From Homalodisca vitripennis (taxonomy: Eukaryota > Arthropoda > Insecta > Hemiptera > Cicadellidae): a DNA stretch of 64,000 nt. The notes below the pieces were generated by a model. It did not search any database, was not told the origin of the DNA, and was given only the letters and a program-made list of their open reading frames with translations. Both the position numbers and the translations under genes were made by a program. Of this stretch, positions 58,691-64,000 are shown piece by piece. Numbering within the stretch: the first letter of the stretch is position 1; each line of letters opens with the position of its first letter. The stretch lies in contig NW_025777439.1 in assembly GCF_021130785.1 (NCBI RefSeq), positions 1 to 64,000 of the forward strand. Direction: 5' to 3'.

Positions 58691-61600
58691 GGTAGAGAAT
58701 GTACACACTACGAATGAAAACAATTGCAAATTGTGGTTAAATTCCACATATGATTATACATATTACATTAAACAAGTGATTTTGCTTTCATTAAACAATG
58801 TTTATATAAAACAGTTACATTCAATTTGAAAAGGCCCTGCTAATGAATATTTCCACAACTTTAAAGACCAAAGATGGTGAGTTTTGCCACCTTAAAAATC
58901 AGTCGGGCGCGTAGCTCGGAGATATTTGTAACAAGACTAGGGCTATATTCATCCCAAGGACCGTAATAATGTCCATGTAAAATATCAGTTAAAATCTTTT
59001 GAATAGATTCAATCTTTATACTTGGATAATTTATTATTTTCGTATAAAGATATTATGTAATTTTAATTCATTGACGTCAATCGTCAATAAAAAGTCAGGC
59101 CGTTTTTGTCCTCCACAGTTATTCATTTAGAGATTTAAGAGTCAAGGAAGAATAATCGCTTAACTGAAAAATGAATAAAATGAAAATTTAACTAACATTA
59201 ATTTGTTAAGCATATTAATAAATAACAATGCACGAAATTAGTACATTTTTTTAAGTATACGATATAGATGTAGTATACATTTTAGATTTAAAAGTAGATC
59301 TATGCAAAAGGAAACTCTCAAAATGAATGCTTTTATTAGGATTTTTTATCAGTATAATACTAATAATTCGTTGTCAATTAATTTTAAAAAGTTAAATGTA
59401 AGTGCAAATGCTGTTATTCGTTACTCCATATTTAATATTTACATTACTTACACAATTCTTTTATAGTTGCTTACACCATTTTCAACAACAGTTGTTTTTT
59501 TTAAATATATATTTTTTAAATATTTTATGGCGATATATTTATTAGAGAATGTTTTAATTAATAAGTTAATGTTTGCATTCATAACAAAGATTAACAGTTC
59601 TTAAGTAAATTGAATGCTGAGAAATTAGTTGAAATAAATAAGTATGTGCAATACATTTTCTGAAATAAAGGTATAGCTGGCAATACAAAAATCTCAAATA
59701 TGCTACGTAATAAAGTTGCACACTACTACACATTGTATCAAACTCTACTCCAGGATATTGGGGTTTGTAAAATCCAATCAGATCCATTATCTGAGCTCTT
59801 GTATCTGAAACCTCACCGCTAAAAAATTTAGTGCCACTCACGTACTATCAATCAGCTCCATCGCTGTTAAGTATTAATAACAGTGTGATACGCATTAATA
59901 TAAGATATATACATTTTAATATGTTTGAATAAAGACTAAGAAATTCTGATAGATTTTTGAACCAATTTCATGAAGACCTAGAGAGATTTGAAATTTTGCC
60001 TGTATTTAAAACTGGATGATAATGCCATAAAGTGCAATAGTAATAGTATAAAAAGAAATTTAGTATTTCTACTATATTTAGGTAAAATTTTTTAACTAAA
60101 TATATTTTTTTATAACATTTTTATTGGTCTTAATGGTTAAAAAGAAAACGCTGAAGAAACTAAATTTGTTAAAGAACGGAATATACTGTGAAATTAAATG
60201 AAATTTTTATTAAAACATATGTTAGTTTGTTAGGGTTGGTGGATTTTGTAAAATTATTTAAAATAAAAGTCTATTTACGAAGGTAGGGAGTTACGTACTT
60301 AGTAGTAACTTAAAAAGTTAGGTTTTACTGTGGTTTGAATGGAAAGTTTTCAATTCTACAGCTTATTTTAATTCTAGAGTTGTCTCCTACAAAACAGTTA
60401 GATAGACTCGAATGGAAAATAAACTTTTAAATGCAAAGTAGCATACTTTTAACTTTTGATTTCTTATTTACATCAAATTGTGTTAAAACTATTGAGTGAT
60501 AAGCTTCAGTAAGGCTCAGAGAAATTCATAGTTAGACAATGCATTTTTATACTCATTCTTTTGCATGGAGAGAAAAGATTTTACATCAGATTTAAAAAGT
60601 CCATAGCTCAATTTTGAGATATCATATGGACCAATAGAAATGAAAAGCCCCTTCGCTAACACTCAGCGAATAAAGTTACTACAATTGTGAGGAAAATTGA
60701 AAACACCAAGGTTGAACAGATAAGTATTTCTTGGAAATAGTGTAGTGGTTTAATCTTTGACGAGGAAATCCAAGCCCAAGATGTAATTATGGAAAACTAT
60801 ATCCAACGTCCAGTTCACTTCAGGCAGTTTCATCTGACAAAACTAATAACTCTGTATGAGATACTCATAACCTTAATCGTTAGTTTACGTATGTCATAAT
60901 AACATTACCAGCATATATCCCACTTTTTATTGATAATTACGGACTGCAAAATCTCTCCTTTATTTATATATTTACAGACATGCTTCCTATTATTACCAAA
61001 ATTATTGAATGTGATGTACATTATCCTGTGGTATTATATGTGGTGTGTATAGGACAATTCATGAATATTATGAATACCTACACTAAAATAGCGATTTTGT
61101 CAGACTTGTTACTGCTTTTTTATTATTTACACTGCTTCCAATACATGAAGAAGCATGAATATGATAGGTTTACCTTTATTACTTTCACGTTATTGATTAT
61201 GGAAGGTTGGAGTCTCCAAGTTTGTAAACAAACTCATCAATAAGATGTTTGTTACTACAATTACTATCTTAAAATGACGTTTGATGCAATGGCATTCGTT
61301 CATACCATTGCACTAGTAACTCCAAGCTTTTTTGATGGTTTCTGGAGCCTATTCACTGTTTAAAGAACTTCCTTCTTCGTCAAAGGTCTTTTTGCACAAG
61401 CATTTATGGGCGTATATGTTGCAGGCTGATAGCCCACTTTGCACTGCATAAGTACATACAACATGGTTTTTTTCGAAATCAATAGCAGGAGATTTTCTTC
61501 TAAGAAATAAATATACTATCACCCGCTAACAGTTTTGGTAAACAGTGGAAACGGGGAGTATTAATAGGGTTTAAATACGAAACAACAATCCAGGCATGTA

Positions 61601-61916
61601 AATCTAATCATTTTAAAATTATATATCTAATGTGTCAAACTAGATGTTCAGAAAAATTGAGTGCCCAGTTTTAGAAAAAAGGATTTTTCATTCCATTTAA
61701 TGCAATAAATCTGGTAAGGAAACGAATTGTGCCTAAGATATGTCTGCTATGGGTTTAGTCAATACTGATTAAGAATTCACTTACGTGTTTTGACGGCTAT
61801 TTTCCAGTCTGTCCCAGCTAATTTAATATTGTTTTGAGAAAACTTTTATACTTTATACTCTTTTGAAACCCTCTCATTTCGTCACCTAACAAACTTAGCG
61901 TGGCTGATGATCTATT

Positions 61917-62654
61917 TGTGACGGCCCATTAAGAAAGCCCCTGACCATTTGACACTGTGAGGTCAATATTTATTATTGACCAGTGAAGTACTACAGTATT
62001 TATATTGTAGTATTACCAACCAAACGATTCTTCATTGTTCCTAAACAGTAAAAATGTAAAGTACTATTACTTACAAAATATCTACCGTCACCTAAATTAT
62101 TAAAAGGAAATAAGGAACAGTGATATTATATATTTATTTAGTTAAGATATAAAGTCCAAGTAATAGTTGCTCGGAATATTCTAGTTGATCTCAACTGAGT
62201 TGTTTAAGCGGAAGTAGCCCCGATACCCGTGCAGCTTTAGCTGCAGCTGGCTGAGGAATTTGCTGATTCTGCTGACTCCAGCCTGTGTCTGGCCAAGTTG
62301 TGTCGTTTCTAGACTCTGTTACGCCCAAGTAAATCGTTTGGGAGCAGCACCGTACGGAGTCTAGTCCGCCATTTTAACAAAAATTTGTAAGCGAAAAAGT
62401 ACGTGCGTGGGGTGAGTTGATCGCCGGTACTCGCACGTAACGCGTCGCTCCGTGTTTGCCCTTCCCTCTAAAATCTTAAATTCGTAACCTACTGTTTCGC
62501 TGATGAGTGATTAATTTATTTTTAAAATTACAGTTTAGGGAATGTGAATAGTATTGTAATAATTATTAATGTGAAAGGTTTAAATTAAAATCAGATTTTT
62601 GCGGCCAACAGTTTTCTGATTATCTAATTCCCAAGTCCCGTCTCGTCCGTTACA
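61917..62654 (+). mobile_element. Probable 5' LTR of a Gypsy-type retrotransposon
   Basis: The segment begins TGTGACGG and ends CCGTTACA, an 8-bp imperfect inverted repeat (one mismatch) with the TG...CA ends of LTRs. At 738 bp it is a usual LTR length. It is followed after two bases by a primer-binding-site-like sequence. The right half is more GC-rich than its surroundings and holds CCGCCATTTT (a YY1/Pho-like site) at about 62366, as LTR promoters can. No second LTR lies in the window, so this rests on the ends and the PBS. A host promoter plus first exon is the alternative. Confidence 0.6.
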
Positions 62655-62656
62655 AG

Positions 62657-62672
62657 TGGTGTCAGGTGTGAA
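62657..62672 (+). promoter_or_regulatory. Putative primer binding site (tRNA-Leu-like)
   Basis: TGGTGTCAGGTGTGAA starts with TGGTGTCAG, which matches the expected complement of a tRNA-Leu 3' end (as I recall it, TGGTGTCAGAAGTGGG) at 12 of 16 positions. Its place two bases after the LTR end fits minus-strand primer binding. The mismatches suggest an aged or variant element. Confidence 0.5.
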
Positions 62673-64000
62673 GGTGCCGTGTTCAAAAGTCCGTGATTGA
62701 ATTGTTTCCAACGTTTCCTTCTGCGAGTCCTACGGAGCTGAGAAACCCTGTGGAGATGGGACTGCGGATCATCAGCGATTCCAGTAAGTAAAAATAAATC
62801 TATTACGCTTAACCTAAGCTAGCAATAATAATCAGCTAGCAGATTAATTAATAGTTCTTCTATTCAAAATTTATTTTGTATATTTTTAGAGGAAGGGCAC
62901 AGAATATTAATCAATTAGTTGAAATTTGAAAATAATCTGGTTAATATATTATCGATTTAAATTAAAGCATTATTTGGAAGACGTATTTTAAAATTTAATA
63001 GTGATGCATTGCATCTAGGCAATCAGTTCAAGGCTATCATAAAGGCCAGTGAAGCCTAACAGTCCACGTTTAACTGCTACTTATTCTTAGTTAACAGTAT
63101 TCTAATTATAACTTAACCTGTTTAACATACAATAGAAGCTTTTAAACTAACCTAGTATTAGTATAAACTAATATTAGAATAACCATACCTAGTGTTTTTA
63201 AAGTGCGTTGGAAGCCGTCTGGGCGTCATTGAAAATGGCTGATAATTAATTATAATTGATTGATTGAATTTAATGTCAAATTAAAATAAATAGAATAATA
63301 ATTAACTTGAGACATCGACTCTGAAAAATATAGAGTCGCATTGTGGCTAATTTTTCCATGTCAGGTCAAAAGACGGCCAGCGCATTTGACATACTATAAA
63401 AATTAACTAATTATTGATTATTTATTATTATTATTGAATTGATAGTATGAACTTACAACATAAGTAGTAGAATCAAAGCAAAATTAGAATTGAACGGTTA
63501 CCGATTCAATAAGTGATAACTAGCTATTCTATGATAATTTCGGGATTTAATTCGATATTTTGAGCTAAGGACTTAGTCGAAATTTTTGGACTTTACTGAT
63601 TACGGTAGGGTGCCTATGGGCGGTGTGAGGAATAGCTTAGTGACTAATTCAATATTAAAAACTTGTTATTTGACTAAAAAGTTTATTCATAAATCAGGAA
63701 CTAAATTTATCGACTTTTAAATTAAAAATATATTAAACGCTACGTGGACTTAGGCGTATAACTGTGATGATTAGTTAGACATTTGAAGAGATATTGCGTG
63801 AGGGTATGATTTAATGACGAGTAATTAAAAAAAAAATTAATTGATTAATTGAACGTGGACAATTTTTGAAATTATTTGAAGAGTTGAGTTAGTGTAATGG
63901 AATTTTCATTTCCCCTTTGGAATTTAGTATTGGGCATACACTATGAACGCGTATCTCTTGAAAAAGGAAAGAGAATCAATATGAATTGAAAATCCGAGGA
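62673..64000 (+). other. Possible retrotransposon leader, no ORF
   Basis: No frame beyond 60 codons is present and no gag or pol motif is seen before the window ends. ATG at 62756 opens only about 11 codons, and a splice-donor-like GTAAGT follows at about 62784. The sequence is AT-rich from 62800. Either it is a long or decayed leader, or the upstream block is not an LTR element at all. Confidence 0.35.

Larger units (their letters stand above)
56346..61916. other. AT-rich noncoding stretch with dispersed repeats
   Basis: It contains a TGTCTGT-family member at about 57420-57560 and a partner repeat at 58230-58690. Frames at 59566-59841 (minus, 91 codons) and 60980-61243 (plus, 87 codons, hydrophobic, preceded by a TTTACAG acceptor-like site) are the most protein-like. 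I cannot assign either to a family. Confidence 0.4.

Noticed and set aside
59566..59841. 91-codon minus-strand frame with a possible TTTTTTAG acceptor upstream
   Set aside because: The first third looks protein-like (QIMDLIGFYKPQYPGVEF), but no family is recognised and the rest is low-complexity. Kept as a possible orphan exon only.
60980..61243. 87-codon hydrophobic frame after a TTTATATATTTACAG acceptor-like site
   Set aside because: It could be a membrane-protein exon, but there is no family match, no downstream donor or partner exon, and AT-rich DNA often yields hydrophobic frames.

Overview
This window looks like an AT-rich, repeat-dominated stretch of an animal nuclear genome, most likely an arthropod and probably an insect. 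The evidence is the type of its non-LTR retrotransposons (a CR1/Jockey-type family with an esterase-like ORF1, and an R1-clade element), a decayed Tc1/mariner-type transposase, Helitron-like ends, long dinucleotide microsatellites and the absence of prokaryotic gene organisation. A hemipteran is possible, but the species cannot be fixed from the sequence. I see no convincing intact host protein-coding gene in the 64 kb. Almost every longer open frame lies in a repeat, a broken transposon or a microsatellite.

Layout: 1-3034 is the end of a tandem array (period about 281-284 bp). Each unit carries a tRNA-like sequence with Pol III A and B boxes and a T-run just downstream. The array is full of small indels and two homopolymer blow-ups. 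3035-11580 is AT-rich noncoding DNA with diverged local duplications, microsatellites and an RNase H remnant. 11580-19480 is a satellite of about 47 monomers of 167 bp, in two subtypes with partial higher-order organisation. 19738-24900 is a second satellite (179-bp monomer), split by a 4.06 kb non-LTR retrotransposon flanked by a 5-bp target duplication.

24900-29600 is AT-rich DNA with dispersed repeats. 29608-32596 is a minus-strand, 5'-truncated R1-clade LINE with a poly(A) tail and a 24-28 nt target-site duplication. 33593-34246 is exactly six 109-bp units. 40355-43003 is a nest of retroelement 3' ends, a 187-bp (AC)n tract and a Helitron-like element carrying a truncated copy of the CR1/Jockey-type LINE. 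A third truncated copy lies at 48366-49620 (minus). 55645-56345 holds a decayed mariner-type transposase (minus). 61917-62654 looks like the 5' LTR of a Gypsy-type element followed by a tRNA-Leu-like primer binding site, with internal sequence running to the window end.

The parts do not form a pathway. They read as a heterochromatin-like or intergenic region built by satellite amplification, target-primed insertion and decay. The most notable signals are the tRNA-like Pol III satellite, the 167-bp satellite with repeated four-monomer blocks, and the LINE inserted cleanly into the 179-bp array.
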